From contig MEED01000021.1 in the NCBI GenBank assembly GCA_001724855.1, positions 24,946 to 88,945 on the forward strand: 64,000 bases of DNA, given 5' to 3'. Shown here in pieces: positions 47,636 through 56,855 of this stretch. Each line of letters begins with the position of its first letter. The first letter of the stretch is position 1. The notes below the pieces were generated by a model. That model was not told where the DNA came from, did not search any database, and saw nothing but the letters and a program-made list of their open reading frames with translations. A program made the position numbers and the translations under genes. The DNA is from Lautropia sp. SCN 69-89 (GTDB taxonomy: Bacteria; Pseudomonadota; Gammaproteobacteria; Burkholderiales; Burkholderiaceae_E).

Positions 47636-47796
47636 CGCCGCCGGCGCGGTCTGGGGAACGTGGCAGGGCGAAAGCCGATGCCGGCCTGGCCGAACTGCGC
47701 TACGCTTTCCGACCGCCCCGGACGGCGCTCGCGCAAGCGCGCCGCGGTCGCGCAGTCCGGAAGCGCGCGACAACGAACACACCCAGGAGGAGTCAG

Positions 47797-49035
47797 ATGA
47801 ACATGCTTTCCTTGCGAGGCAGCCGGCCGGTGCTCGCTGCCCTGTTCACGATGCTCGTCGGGTTGCCGCTGGCTGCGCACGCGCAGACCGAGGCGAAGAA
47901 GGAGGAGGAGCCGTTCTGGGCCAAGGGCCGACCGGGCACCGACACCGCGATGAAGATGGCGCCGGTACCGGCGTTCCCGATCCCGACACCGGCCGACAAG
48001 CTTCCTGTGTCGAAGATGAAGCTGCCGCCCGGCTTCAAGGCCGAAGTCTGGGCCAGCGACGTGCTCGACGCCCGCGGGATGCGCCAGGGCGACAAGGGCA
48101 CGGTCTTCGTGAGCTCGCTGTTCGTGGCCGGCAAGGTCTATGCGATCACCGACAAGGGCGGCAAGCGCGAAGTGAAGACCCTCCTCGAGAAGCAGATGCT
48201 TCCGAACGGCATCGAGTTCCACAAGGGTGCGCTGTATGTCGCCACGCCGAAGGAAATCGTTCGCTACGACGACGTCGAGTCGAACCTCGACAGGCTTCCG
48301 GCGCCGGTGAAGATCTACGACAAGCTGCCGGGCGACATCCCGCACGGCTGGAAGTTCATCAAGATCGGCCCCGACGGCAAGCTCTACGTGCCGGTGGGTG
48401 CTCCGTGCAACATCTGCGATCCGTCGGAGCAGTACGCGCGAATCTTCCGGATCAACCTCGACGGCAGCGGCGAGGAGACCGTGGCGCGCGGCGTGCGCAA
48501 CACCGTCGGCTTCGACTTCCATCCGAAGACCGGCGAGCTCTGGTTCGGCGACAACCAGCGCGACTGGCTGTCCGAAGACATGCCCAATGACGAACTGAAC
48601 CGTGTCAGCCAGCCGGGCAAGCAGCACTTCGGTTTCCCGTATTGTCACCAGGGCGACTTCGCCGATCCGGAGTTCGGATGGGGCAAGAACTGCAAGGACT
48701 ACACGAAGCCCGCCGCCCTGCTCGGCCCGCACGCGGCGCCGCTCGGCATGCGCTTCTACACGGGCAGGATGTTCCCGGCGAAGTACCACAACGCGATCTT
48801 CCTGGTGCGTCACGGCCCGTGGAACCGCAGCCAGAAGTACGCGGCCGACGTGGTCGCGATCTTCCTCGACGCAAAGGGCAACGTCTCCCGTGTCGAACCG
48901 TTCCTCACCGGACTGGTCGAGAACAACGGCTACCTCGGGCGGCCCGCCGACGTGATGGTGATGAAGGACGGCTCGCTGCTGGTCTCCGACGACCACAACG
49001 GGGCGATCTACCGCATCACCTACAAGCAGCGCTGA
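47797..49035 (+). CDS. PQQ-dependent soluble sugar dehydrogenase (sorbosone dehydrogenase family)
   Basis: This 412-residue periplasmic protein has a signal peptide cleaved after residue 29 (AHA-QT). It folds as a six-bladed propeller of the glucose/sorbosone dehydrogenase family: LPNGIEFHKGALYVA, DIPHGWKFIKIGPDGKLYVPVGAPC, and RNTVGFDFHPKTGELWFGDNQRD. PQQ and a Ca2+ would sit in the centre. The actual substrate may be a sugar or aldehyde. A perfect AGGAGG lies 7 bases before the ATG 47797. It shares its stop with the start of the cytochrome c gene. Confidence 0.9.
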   Translation: MNMLSLRGSRPVLAALFTMLVGLPLAAHAQTEAKKEEEPFWAKGRPGTDTAMKMAPVPAFPIPTPADKLPVSKMKLPPGFKAEVWASDVLDARGMRQGDKGTVFVSSLFVAGKVYAITDKGGKREVKTLLEKQMLPNGIEFHKGALYVATPKEIVRYDDVESNLDRLPAPVKIYDKLPGDIPHGWKFIKIGPDGKLYVPVGAPCNICDPSEQYARIFRINLDGSGEETVARGVRNTVGFDFHPKTGELWFGDNQRDWLSEDMPNDELNRVSQPGKQHFGFPYCHQGDFADPEFGWGKNCKDYTKPAALLGPHAAPLGMRFYTGRMFPAKYHNAIFLVRHGPWNRSQKYAADVVAIFLDAKGNVSRVEPFLTGLVENNGYLGRPADVMVMKDGSLLVSDDHNGAIYRITYKQR

Positions 49036-49724
49036 TGCCGGGAGCCGCGGTGCGGGCGCGCCGTTCAGGTCGGACCGCGCGGATCGCGGGCTTCGCGCTC
49101 GCCGCCTGCGCGGCCGCAGCGGCGCGTCCGGCGGCGGGGCAGCCCGGTGCCCCGGCCCCGAAGCCGGCAGCCGCGGCAGCGGCCGCTGCTGCTCCCGCAG
49201 CCGCCCCCTTCGAGCAGCGCTTCTCCGTATGCCTCGCCTGCCATGGAGCGAGCGGACAATCGCAGACCCCGCTCACCCCTTCGCTCGGCGGCCAGCCCGC
49301 ATTCTTCGCGATGACGCAACTGTTCCTGCTGCGCGACGGTCGCCGCGGAAAGCCGGTGATGATCGAGCAGGCTCGCGGCATGAGCAACGACGACCTGCGC
49401 GCGTTCGCCGAGGCGATCTCCCGTCTTCCGCCGCCGCCGCCGGCCGAGCCGCCCGAGGCGCGCCGCTTCGAGCGCGGTCGCGCGCTGGCGGCGCAGCATC
49501 GTTGCGGCGTCTGCCACAACCCCGACTACTCCGGGCGCGAACAGATGCCGCGCCTGGCCAACCAGCGCGAGGACTACCTGCTCGAGGCGATGCGCGAATT
49601 CGCCAGCGGCCGGCGACTCGGCTACGGTGCGGCGATGACGCAGGAGCTCAGCGGCCTGTCCGACACCGACCTCGCCGACCTCGCGCATTTCCTTGCGCAT
49701 CAGCCGGTCTCCAGGTCGTATTGA
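49035..49724 (+). CDS. Dihaem c-type cytochrome
   Basis: This 229-residue secreted protein has a hydrophobic N-terminal export segment (about 15-30), an Ala/Pro-rich linker and two cytochrome c modules with CLACH (66-70) and CGVCH (157-161). Each has a later methionine that could be the axial ligand. Its start overlaps the dehydrogenase stop by one base, so it almost certainly carries electrons from the PQQ enzyme to the respiratory chain. Confidence 0.9.
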   Translation: MPGAAVRARRSGRTARIAGFALAACAAAAARPAAGQPGAPAPKPAAAAAAAAAPAAAPFEQRFSVCLACHGASGQSQTPLTPSLGGQPAFFAMTQLFLLRDGRRGKPVMIEQARGMSNDDLRAFAEAISRLPPPPPAEPPEARRFERGRALAAQHRCGVCHNPDYSGREQMPRLANQREDYLLEAMREFASGRRLGYGAAMTQELSGLSDTDLADLAHFLAHQPVSRSY

Positions 49725-49810
49725 TATGCTCCGTTCTGCGAACCGATCGGGGGCTTGGATCCGGAGCGTTTGCCTGCTACCATCTGGCTGAATACTGGAT
49801 ATCCATACAC

Positions 49811-50995
49811 ATGCGTGCCGCAGGCTTGTTCGCTGGAATCGGGGGCTTCGAACTCGGCCTCGCGCGCTCCGGGCACGCAACGGATCTGCTGTGCGACGTG
49901 CTGCCCGCCTCACGGGCGGTTCTCGCCGCCCGCTTCCCTGACGTCGAATATCGCGACGACATCACCCGGCTGCGCTCGCTGCCCGCATCCACCGACCTCG
50001 TTTGCGCGGGCTTCCCCTGCCAGGATCTGAGTCAGGCGGGCCGCACAGCCGGGCTCGACGGGGAGCGTTCCGGACTCATCGGAGAAGTTTTTCGACTGCT
50101 TTCACGGCGCCGCGTTCCCACCGTCGTTGTCGAGAACGTCCCGTTCATGCTGCAACTCAATGGCGGCAACGCGATGCGCGCGATCGTCGACGAGTTCGAA
50201 CGACGAGGCTACCGCTGGGCCTACCGCGTCGTGGACACCTTCTCTTTCGGGCTGCCCCAGCGGCGTGAACGTGTGTTCCTGGTTGCGTCGAGGGTGCTCG
50301 ATCCCGCCGAAGTCCTTCTGGCCGACGACCGCCCTCTGATTCGGCCAGGCACCGATCTCGGGCGTCTCGCTCACGGTTTCTACTGGACCGAGGGTCTCGG
50401 CGGACTCGGCTGGGCGGTCGATTCCGTGCCCACGCTCAAGAACGGCAGCACGATCGGGATTCCGTCTCCCCCGGCGATCCTGATGCCCGACGGTTCGCTG
50501 ATCAAGCCCGACATCCGCGACGGAGAACGTCTCCAGGGATTCGCCGCCGACTGGACCGAACCCGCCGAATCGGTCGCACGCTCGTCGATTCGCTGGAGCC
50601 TGGTAGGCAGCGCGGTCAGCGTCCCGGTCGCGGAATGGGTGGGCCGACGTTTGTCCGCGCCCGGACCTTACGACCGTTCGCGCGATCGCGACTTCCCCGC
50701 TTTCGGCAGGCCGCCCCGCGCCGCCCGCTTCGACGGAAAGCGGCGCTTCGCGGTGTCGATCGGCGTCGATCCAGTCGGTGTCCGTCCGCCTCCCATGACG
50801 GAGTTCCTCGAATACACCGAATCGGCGCCGCCGCTGTCGGCGAAAGCCACGCTCGGTTTTCTCGCTCGTACACGCCGCGCGAAGTTGCGATTCGAGCCCG
50901 GATTCATCGAGGCGGTCGAGCGCCATCTCGTCCGGATGGGCGGCGAGGTGCCGCCACGCGCCAAGTCCGGACAACTGGAACTGCTCGCCGCGTAA
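49811..50995 (+). CDS. DNA (cytosine-5) methyltransferase
   Basis: This 394-residue enzyme methylates C5 of cytosine in a restriction-type site. Motif I is LFAGIGGFELGL (6-17), motif IV GFPCQDLSQAG with catalytic Cys70, motif VI ENV (108-110), motif VIII QRRERVF (150-156), and motifs IX-X around RWSLVGSAVSVPVAEW. The target-recognition region between VIII and IX is short (about 90 residues) and a 110-residue C-terminal extension ends in QLELLAA. The recognition sequence cannot be read from this. Codon use and GC are a little lower than neighbours, fitting transfer. No ribosome site is seen at ATG 49811. Confidence 0.92.
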   Translation: MRAAGLFAGIGGFELGLARSGHATDLLCDVLPASRAVLAARFPDVEYRDDITRLRSLPASTDLVCAGFPCQDLSQAGRTAGLDGERSGLIGEVFRLLSRRRVPTVVVENVPFMLQLNGGNAMRAIVDEFERRGYRWAYRVVDTFSFGLPQRRERVFLVASRVLDPAEVLLADDRPLIRPGTDLGRLAHGFYWTEGLGGLGWAVDSVPTLKNGSTIGIPSPPAILMPDGSLIKPDIRDGERLQGFAADWTEPAESVARSSIRWSLVGSAVSVPVAEWVGRRLSAPGPYDRSRDRDFPAFGRPPRAARFDGKRRFAVSIGVDPVGVRPPPMTEFLEYTESAPPLSAKATLGFLARTRRAKLRFEPGFIEAVERHLVRMGGEVPPRAKSGQLELLAA

Positions 50996-51020
50996 CGAAG
51001 CGCCCCGACGCGTCCGGGAG

Positions 51021-51851
51021 TCAGGCGCCGAACCGCGCCCGATACTCGCTGCAAAGACCGACGATCATTCGATCGTAGTGGATGTGGCTATCGAGGGCGG
51101 GCGCGGGGTCGTTCACGACAAGCCTCACCGCTGAACCGTCGTTGCGACAGTCGACAACCGTCACCCCGATCACGTCATATCCGATCGTTCCGGTGTCGCG
51201 CGCCAGAGGAATCGCCTGACCGAGCATCCTGACGACCTTTCGAGCGTCGTCGGGCTGCGAATGCCTGTTGACTCTGCCTGCGCCGCTCGGCGTCACGAAC
51301 TCGTCGGCGGCATTCACCATCGAGTAGGAAACGCTGATGCATCGAGGCTGCGCACGCTTTGCCAGATAGCCTGTCGCGAGGATCTCGGCGTGCAACCGGG
51401 GCAGCGACTTGCTGTGCTCGGTCATGCAGGCCTTGGCTTCGAGCGCGATGACAACTTCCGAGACATCTTCCCTTCCGAGATCGCCCTCCAGAACCGGGAG
51501 ACCGGACAGAGCCTGTCTGTCGCCATCGTCGAGCACGATGCCGTAGTGCGCCACGAGATCGGCGAATCCGGAACGCCGCTTCGCAGACCTGCCGGGCGGC
51601 ACCCGCGTCACCACCAGGTCGAGCGTCTTGTTGATCGGCCCGACCATCACGTGGTTGATGCCGAAACCCACCAGTCCTCGCTCGGCATGCGTTCGGAAGA
51701 TGTCGCACTCGAGCAGCAGATCGAAAAGGACCGTCCAGCAAGCGACCTTGGAATGATTGTCGCTACGCGAGTGGTACTGCCACGCCTGCCCGCCGTTTCC
51801 GCGTGTCGTGGCAACACTCATCGTACGTGCGAGAATCGCCGGACCTCTCAT
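51021..51851 (-). CDS. Uncharacterised protein, candidate restriction endonuclease (PD-(D/E)XK type)
   Basis: I do not recognise the family by name. The 276-residue protein sits between a C5 methyltransferase and Vsr, the place for a restriction enzyme. It has LDLVVTR (Asp79) followed by VVIALEAKACMTEH, where Glu138-x-Lys140 could complete a PD-(D/E)XK site (Asp79...E138-A-K140). Other blocks are QYHSRSDNHSKVACW and LHAEILATGYLAKRAQPRC. No signal peptide or membrane segment. I use ATG 51851; ATG 51923 would overlap vsr. It converges on the methyltransferase (25-base gap). Confidence 0.55.
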   Translation of the reverse strand: MRGPAILARTMSVATTRGNGGQAWQYHSRSDNHSKVACWTVLFDLLLECDIFRTHAERGLVGFGINHVMVGPINKTLDLVVTRVPPGRSAKRRSGFADLVAHYGIVLDDGDRQALSGLPVLEGDLGREDVSEVVIALEAKACMTEHSKSLPRLHAEILATGYLAKRAQPRCISVSYSMVNAADEFVTPSGAGRVNRHSQPDDARKVVRMLGQAIPLARDTGTIGYDVIGVTVVDCRNDGSAVRLVVNDPAPALDSHIHYDRMIVGLCSEYRARFGA

Positions 51852-51870
51852 GCCTGTTGGCCCCTTTCCG

Positions 51871-52296
51871 ATGTCGTCGACGCCGCCACAAAGGTCGGCG
51901 CTCATGAAAAGCGTCGGCCGCAAGGATACCGCGCCCGAACTCGCGGTTCGCCGATTCCTTCATGGCCGCGGACTTCGATACCGCCTGCACGTCCGTGAAC
52001 TGCCCGGCACTCCCGACATCGTGCTGCCCCGTTTTCGAACGGCAATCTACGTCCATGGTTGCTTCTGGCATGGCCACGACTGCAAGCACGGTTCCGTGCA
52101 GGCGCGCACCAACCGGGAGTTCTGGCAATCGAAGATCGCAGCCAATCGCGAGCGCGACGAGCGCAAGGCCGCAGCGTTGCGTTACCTTGGATGGTCTGTC
52201 CAGGTGATCTGGGAATGCCAGGCAACCGACGCCGCGGTGCTCTCTGCCCTGGTTGGCCGAATACGACGCCGTCGAACGCGCGAACGTGATCGATAA
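51871..52296 (+). CDS. vsr: Very short patch repair endonuclease
   Basis: This 141-residue enzyme nicks DNA beside T:G mismatches made when 5-methylcytosine deaminates. It has the Vsr pattern: RSALMKSVGRKDTAPE at the N terminus, PGTPDIVLP with catalytic Asp49, VHGCFWHGHDC with His62, His67 and His69, and WEC with zinc ligands Cys71 and Cys116. ATG 51871 gives the expected N terminus; the frame is open upstream to 51757 but not conserved. Its presence supports the neighbouring methyltransferase as C5-type. It lies 19 bases from the opposing start of the nuclease-like gene. Confidence 0.92.
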   Translation: MSSTPPQRSALMKSVGRKDTAPELAVRRFLHGRGLRYRLHVRELPGTPDIVLPRFRTAIYVHGCFWHGHDCKHGSVQARTNREFWQSKIAANRERDERKAAALRYLGWSVQVIWECQATDAAVLSALVGRIRRRRTRERDR

Positions 52297-52354
52297 TGCG
52301 GGCTCGCTCGCGGGATGAGCGCGAGTCGGAGGCATCGGCTCTGGAGGGATCGAC

Positions 52355-52486
52355 TTGACCGGCTTCTGGATTGCGGGCATAGGCATCAACCTGGCTGCAT
52401 TCATCGCACTGGCGTGGTGGGGCATCAGGAACTGGAAACGATCGTCCGACGAGGCGCACGCCCCCGATCGCGATTCCCGCCCCTGA
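52355..52486 (+). CDS. Small single-pass membrane protein (43 residues)
   Basis: A TTG start is preceded by GGAGGGATCGAC, a strong ribosome site at the right distance. The product begins MTGFWIAGIGINLAAFIALAW, a membrane segment of about 19 residues, then RNWKRSSDEAHAPDRDSRP, a charged cytoplasmic tail. I know no family for it. It lies alone between vsr and leuS and could be part of either region or independent. Confidence 0.5.
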   Translation: MTGFWIAGIGINLAAFIALAWWGIRNWKRSSDEAHAPDRDSRP

Positions 52487-52533
52487 GGCTGTGGACGTCT
52501 CTGCGCGGCTGCCGGTCGCAGCATTGCCGCGTG

Positions 52534-52539
52534 TAAAAT
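52534..52539 (+). promoter_or_regulatory. Candidate -10 box (TAAAAT) for leuS
   Basis: TAAAAT lies 58 bases before the leuS start in a 105-base gap. It stands out as AT-rich among GC-rich bases; -35 is unclear. The leader ends CTCCCAGGACC before the ATG. Confidence 0.4.
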
Positions 52540-52591
52540 CAAGGGTTTATCCGGCCCCCCGCCGGCGACCCTCCCCGGATCTCCCAGGACC

Positions 52592-55261
52592 ATGCACGAA
52601 AAGTACGACGCCGCCGCGGTCGAAGCCGCCGCCCAGGCGCATTGGGCGGCGACCGACGCCTACCGCGCGATCGAGCACGACGCGCGTTTCCCGAAGGGCA
52701 AGTTCTACGCCTGCTCGATGCTGCCCTACCCGTCGGGCAAGCTGCACATGGGCCACGTGCGCAACTACACGATCAACGACGTGATGTACCGGCATCTGCG
52801 GATGAACGGCTACAACGTGCTGATGCCGATGGGCTGGGACGCGTTCGGGCTGCCGGCCGAGAACGCGGCGATGAAGAATGGCGTGGCGCCCGCGAAGTGG
52901 ACCTGGGACAACATCGCGCACATGAAGTCTCAGATGCAGGCGATGGGACTGGCGATCGACTGGACCCGCGAAGTCGCCACCTGCTCGGCCGACTACTACA
53001 AGTGGAACCAGTGGCTGTTCCTGAAGATGCTCGAGCACGGCATCGCCTACCTGAAGACCGGCACCGTGAACTGGGACCCGGCCGACCAGACGGTGCTCGC
53101 CAACGAGCAGGTGATCGACGGCCGCGGCTGGCGCTCCGGCGCGCTCGTCGAGAAGCGCGAGATCCCGATGTACTACCTCGGCATCACGCGCTACGCCGAG
53201 GAGTTGCTCGCCGACCTGGCCGGAATCGGCTGGCCCGAGCGGGTCAAGCTGATGCAGGAGAACTGGATCGGCCGGTCCACCGGCGTGCGCTTCGCGTTCC
53301 CGCACGACATCCGGGATGCGCAAGGCGCGCTGATCGGTGACGGGCGCATGCATGTGTTCACCACGCGCGCCGACACGATCATGGGCGTGACCTTCGTGGC
53401 GGTGGCCCCCGAACATCCGGTCGCCGCCGCTGCAGCCGCGAAAGACGCCGCGGTCGCCGCGTTCGTCGAGGAGTGCAAGCGCGGGGGGGTCACCGAAGCC
53501 GAACTGGCCACGCGCGAGAAGGACGGCCGGCGCACCGGCCTGTTCGTCAGCCATCCGATCACCGGCGAGCCGGTCGAAGTCTGGGTCGGCAACTACGTGT
53601 TGATGAGCTACGGCGACGGCGCGGTGATGGGCGTGCCCGCGCACGACGAACGCGACTTCGCGTTCGCGCGCAAGTTCGGCCTGCCGATCCGGCAGGTCAT
53701 CGACGTGAAGGGCCAGCCGTTCTCCGACCAGGCCTGGCAGCCCTGGTACGAAGACAAGGTCAACGGCCGCTGCGTCAACTCGGGCCGCTACGACGGCCTC
53801 GGGCACGAGGCCGCAGTCGACGCGATCGCCGCCGACCTCGCTTCGAAGGGCCTCGGCGAAAAACGCATCCAGTACCGGCTGCGCGACTGGGGCATCTCGC
53901 GCCAGCGCTACTGGGGCACGCCGATCCCGATCATCCATTGCGACGCCTGCGGCGCGGTGCCGGTACCCTACGAAGACCTGCCGGTCGTGCTGCCCGAAGA
54001 CCTGGTCCCCGACGGCAGCGGCAACCCGCTGGCGAAGGACGAGCGCTTCCTGAAGTGCGCGTGCCCGAAGTGCGGCAAGCCGGCGCGGCGCGAGACCGAC
54101 ACGATGGACACGTTCGTCGACTCGTCGTGGTACTACATGCGCTACTGCTCGCCCGACAACGATCGGGCAATGGTCGACGAGCGCAACGACTACTGGATGC
54201 CGATGGACCAGTACATCGGCGGCATCGAGCACGCAGTGCTGCACCTGCTGTACGCGCGCTTCTGGACCAAGGTGATGCGCGACCTGCGCGGCGACTTCCC
54301 CGGCGACCCGCAGCGCGGGCTGGTGCGCTTCGACGAGCCGTTCAGCAACCTGCTGTGCCAGGGGATGGTGCTCAACCACATCTTCTCGCGCAAGACCGAC
54401 AAGGGCGGCATCGAGTACTTCTGGCCCGACGACATCGAGTGGATTCACGACGAATCGGGCAAGCCGGTCGGCTGCCGGTCGAAGACCGACGGGTTGCCGG
54501 TCGACTACAACGGCATCGGCACGATGTCCAAGAGCAAGAACAACGGCGTCGACCCGCAGTCGCTGATCGACCAGTACGGCGCCGACACCGCGCGGCTGTT
54601 CGTGATGTTCGCCTCACCCCCGGAACAGACACTCGAGTGGTCGGGCGCCGGCGTGGAGGGCGCCCAGCGCTTCCTGCGCCGGCTCTGGGCCTGCGCGTTC
54701 GAGCAGCACACGAGCCTGTCGGCCGCCCCGGCACCGCTCGACCCGGCCCACCTGTCGGATGCCCACAAGGCGCTGCGTCGCGAGATCCACGCGATCCTGC
54801 GCCAGGCCGACTACGACTACCAGCGCAAGCAGTACAACACGGTCGTCTCGGCGGCGATGAAGATGCTCAACGCGATCGAAGGCGCGAAGCTCTCGCCCTC
54901 GCGCGAGACCACCGAGGTGATGCGCGAGGCGCTGTCGATCCTGATCCGGGTGCTCTATCCGGTGGTGCCGCACGTCACCCATGCGCTGTGGAACGACCTC
55001 GGCTATGGCCGCACCCACGGCGACCTGCTCGACGCGGCGTGGCCGCAGGTCGACGAAGGCGCACTCGCGCAGGACGAGATCGAGCTCGTGCTGCAGATTA
55101 ACGGCAAGGTGCGCGGCGCGGTGCGCGTGCCGGCGCAGGCCGATCGCGCCGCGATCGAGGCCGCGGCGGTGTCCACCGAGGCCTTCGCGCGCCACGCCGA
55201 GGGCCGTGCCGCGCGCAAGGTCGTCGTCGTGCCCGGCCGCCTGGTCAACGTCGTCGTCTGA
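52592..55261 (+). CDS. leuS: Leucyl-tRNA synthetase
   Basis: This 889-residue class I synthetase has the HIGH-type motif HMGH in [17 protein letters not shown], the KMSKS-type motif in [12 protein letters not shown], and an editing CP1 domain between about 220 and 415 with the threonine-rich TRADT segment. Length is usual for the family. It heads a run leuS-lptE-holA-proA, a common proteobacterial order. Confidence 0.97.
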   Translation: MHEKYDAAAVEAAAQAHWAATDAYRAIEHDARFPKGKFYACSMLPYPSGKLHMGHVRNYTINDVMYRHLRMNGYNVLMPMGWDAFGLPAENAAMKNGVAPAKWTWDNIAHMKSQMQAMGLAIDWTREVATCSADYYKWNQWLFLKMLEHGIAYLKTGTVNWDPADQTVLANEQVIDGRGWRSGALVEKREIPMYYLGITRYAEELLADLAGIGWPERVKLMQENWIGRSTGVRFAFPHDIRDAQGALIGDGRMHVFTTRADTIMGVTFVAVAPEHPVAAAAAAKDAAVAAFVEECKRGGVTEAELATREKDGRRTGLFVSHPITGEPVEVWVGNYVLMSYGDGAVMGVPAHDERDFAFARKFGLPIRQVIDVKGQPFSDQAWQPWYEDKVNGRCVNSGRYDGLGHEAAVDAIAADLASKGLGEKRIQYRLRDWGISRQRYWGTPIPIIHCDACGAVPVPYEDLPVVLPEDLVPDGSGNPLAKDERFLKCACPKCGKPARRETDTMDTFVDSSWYYMRYCSPDNDRAMVDERNDYWMPMDQYIGGIEHAVLHLLYARFWTKVMRDLRGDFPGDPQRGLVRFDEPFSNLLCQGMVLNHIFSRKTDKGGIEYFWPDDIEWIHDESGKPVGCRSKTDGLPVDYNGIGTMSKSKNNGVDPQSLIDQYGADTARLFVMFASPPEQTLEWSGAGVEGAQRFLRRLWACAFEQHTSLSAAPAPLDPAHLSDAHKALRREIHAILRQADYDYQRKQYNTVVSAAMKMLNAIEGAKLSPSRETTEVMREALSILIRVLYPVVPHVTHALWNDLGYGRTHGDLLDAAWPQVDEGALAQDEIELVLQINGKVRGAVRVPAQADRAAIEAAAVSTEAFARHAEGRAARKVVVVPGRLVNVVV

Positions 55262-55268
55262 AGCGACG

Positions 55269-55835
55269 ATGCCTGCCGCGCGAGCCCGTGCTGCGCCGTG
55301 CTGCCGCGACGGGCGCAGCGCCGCGCCGTCGCCCCGCGCGCCGACCCGCCGGACATTCGCGATCGCACTGGCCTCGCTGACGATCGTTGCCACCGCCGGG
55401 TGCGGCTTCCAGTTGCGCCGATCGGCAGCGCTGCCGTTTCGCACACTGTACGCCGGCTTCGCGCCCACTTCCGCGATCGGCGCCGAATTCCGTCGCCTCG
55501 TGCGCGTCGCCGAGGACACCCGGCTGGTCGACGACCCGGCCGAGGCCGAGGCGCGACTCGAGGTGATCCGCGAACTGCGCGAGAAGGAGGTCGTCGGCTT
55601 CTCGAGCACCGGGCGGCCGCGCGAATACCAGCTGCGGCTGCGCTTCACCTTCCGCGTGGTCGACCACGACGGCCAGCCGTTGCTCGCGCCCACCGAGATC
55701 GTCCTGCGCCGCGACATCACTTCGAGCGACATCGAGGTCGTCTCGAAGCAGCAGGAGGAGGAGCTGCTGTATCGCGAGATGCAGTCGGACCTGGTGCAGC
55801 AATTGCTGCGACGGCTCGCGGCGATCCGCAGATGA
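55269..55835 (+). CDS. lptE: LPS-assembly lipoprotein LptE
   Basis: This 188-residue outer-membrane lipoprotein plugs the LptD barrel in lipopolysaccharide export. It has a lipoprotein signal ending in ATAGC (Cys45), then the LptE core GFQLRRSAALPFRTLYAG. The pre-signal stretch of about 30 residues is longer than usual; no later in-frame ATG fits before the signal peptide, so ATG 55269 is kept. The stop overlaps the holA start (ATGA). Position between leuS and holA is the standard one. Confidence 0.93.
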   Translation: MPAARARAAPCCRDGRSAAPSPRAPTRRTFAIALASLTIVATAGCGFQLRRSAALPFRTLYAGFAPTSAIGAEFRRLVRVAEDTRLVDDPAEAEARLEVIRELREKEVVGFSSTGRPREYQLRLRFTFRVVDHDGQPLLAPTEIVLRRDITSSDIEVVSKQQEEELLYREMQSDLVQQLLRRLAAIRR

Positions 55836-56854
55836 CCCAGGTTCGCGCCGAGGGCCTTGCCGCGGCGCTGGCGCGCGGCGTGCCGCCTCTCGTATGGGTC
55901 CACGGCGACGAGCCGCTGCTCGTCCAGGAGGCTGCCGACACGGTGCGCCGGACGCTGCGCACCGCCGGCTTCGACGAGCGCCAGGTCTTCGAGGGCGGGC
56001 GCGGCTTTCGCGCCGACGCGTTCCTGGCCGAAGCGAATGCGCTGTCGCTGTTCGCGAGCCGCCGCCTGGTCGAGCTGCGTCTCGCCAACAAGCCGAACCG
56101 CGAGATCGGCCAGGCGCTCGCCGACGCGGCTGCGCAGGCCTGCGACGACACGCGGCTGCTGGTGACCGGACCGCGGCTGGATCGCGCGAGCACCGAATCG
56201 GCCTGGTTCGCCGCCATCGACCGCCTCGGCCTGATCGTTCCGATCTGGCCGGTCGAACGCGCGCAACTGCCGCAATGGATCGCCGCCCGGCTCGCGCGCC
56301 AGCACCAGCGCGCCGACCGCGACACGCTGGCCCTGATCGCCGAGCGGGTCGAAGGCAACCTGCTGGCGGCTCACCAGGAAATCGGCAAGCTGGGGCTGCT
56401 GTTCCCCGAGGGCGAACTGCCGCCCGAGCAGACCCGCGCCGCGGTGCTCGACGTCGCGCGCTACGACGCTGCCGACCTCGTCGCGGCGATGCTCGCCGGC
56501 GACGTGCCACGGACGCTGCGCAGCCTCGACGGCCTGCGCGCCGAAGGCGTCGCCGAGCCGCTGGTGCTGTGGATGCTCGCCGATGCGCTGCGCGCGCTGC
56601 TCAGGCTCCACGAGGCGCGCAGCCGGGGCCGGCCGCTCGCGCAGGCGATGCGCGAGGCGCGCGTGTTCGGTCCACGCGAGCGGCTGTTCGAGCAGGCGCT
56701 GCGGCGCCTCGACGAAGACCGGATCCGCGACGCGCTGCAGTGCGCCGCCCGGACCGATAGAATGGTCAAGGGCCTCGACGGCGCCGACGCCTGGCGCGGG
56801 TTGCAGGACCTGGCGATGTCGGTCGCGGGCGCCCCGATCCTTGCAGGGAACTGA
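55832..56854 (+). CDS. holA: DNA polymerase III delta subunit
   Basis: This 340-residue protein is the wrench subunit of the clamp loader that opens the beta clamp. The N terminus with [18 protein letters not shown] and the segment [15 protein letters not shown] fit the HolA family. It overlaps lptE by 4 bases. ProA begins immediately after. Confidence 0.94.
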   Translation: MTQVRAEGLAAALARGVPPLVWVHGDEPLLVQEAADTVRRTLRTAGFDERQVFEGGRGFRADAFLAEANALSLFASRRLVELRLANKPNREIGQALADAAAQACDDTRLLVTGPRLDRASTESAWFAAIDRLGLIVPIWPVERAQLPQWIAARLARQHQRADRDTLALIAERVEGNLLAAHQEIGKLGLLFPEGELPPEQTRAAVLDVARYDAADLVAAMLAGDVPRTLRSLDGLRAEGVAEPLVLWMLADALRALLRLHEARSRGRPLAQAMREARVFGPRERLFEQALRRLDEDRIRDALQCAARTDRMVKGLDGADAWRGLQDLAMSVAGAPILAGN

Positions 56855-56855
56855 C

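Noticed and set aside
45092..47782. Minus-strand open frame of 896 codons opposite the TonB receptor
   Set aside because: It is the GC-rich antisense frame of pqqU; no domain features, Arg/Ala-rich, and the plus strand has a signal peptide and conserved receptor motifs.
51757..51870. N-terminal extension of Vsr
   Set aside because: Not like any Vsr start and overlaps the opposing nuclease-like gene; ATG 51871 gives the known pattern.
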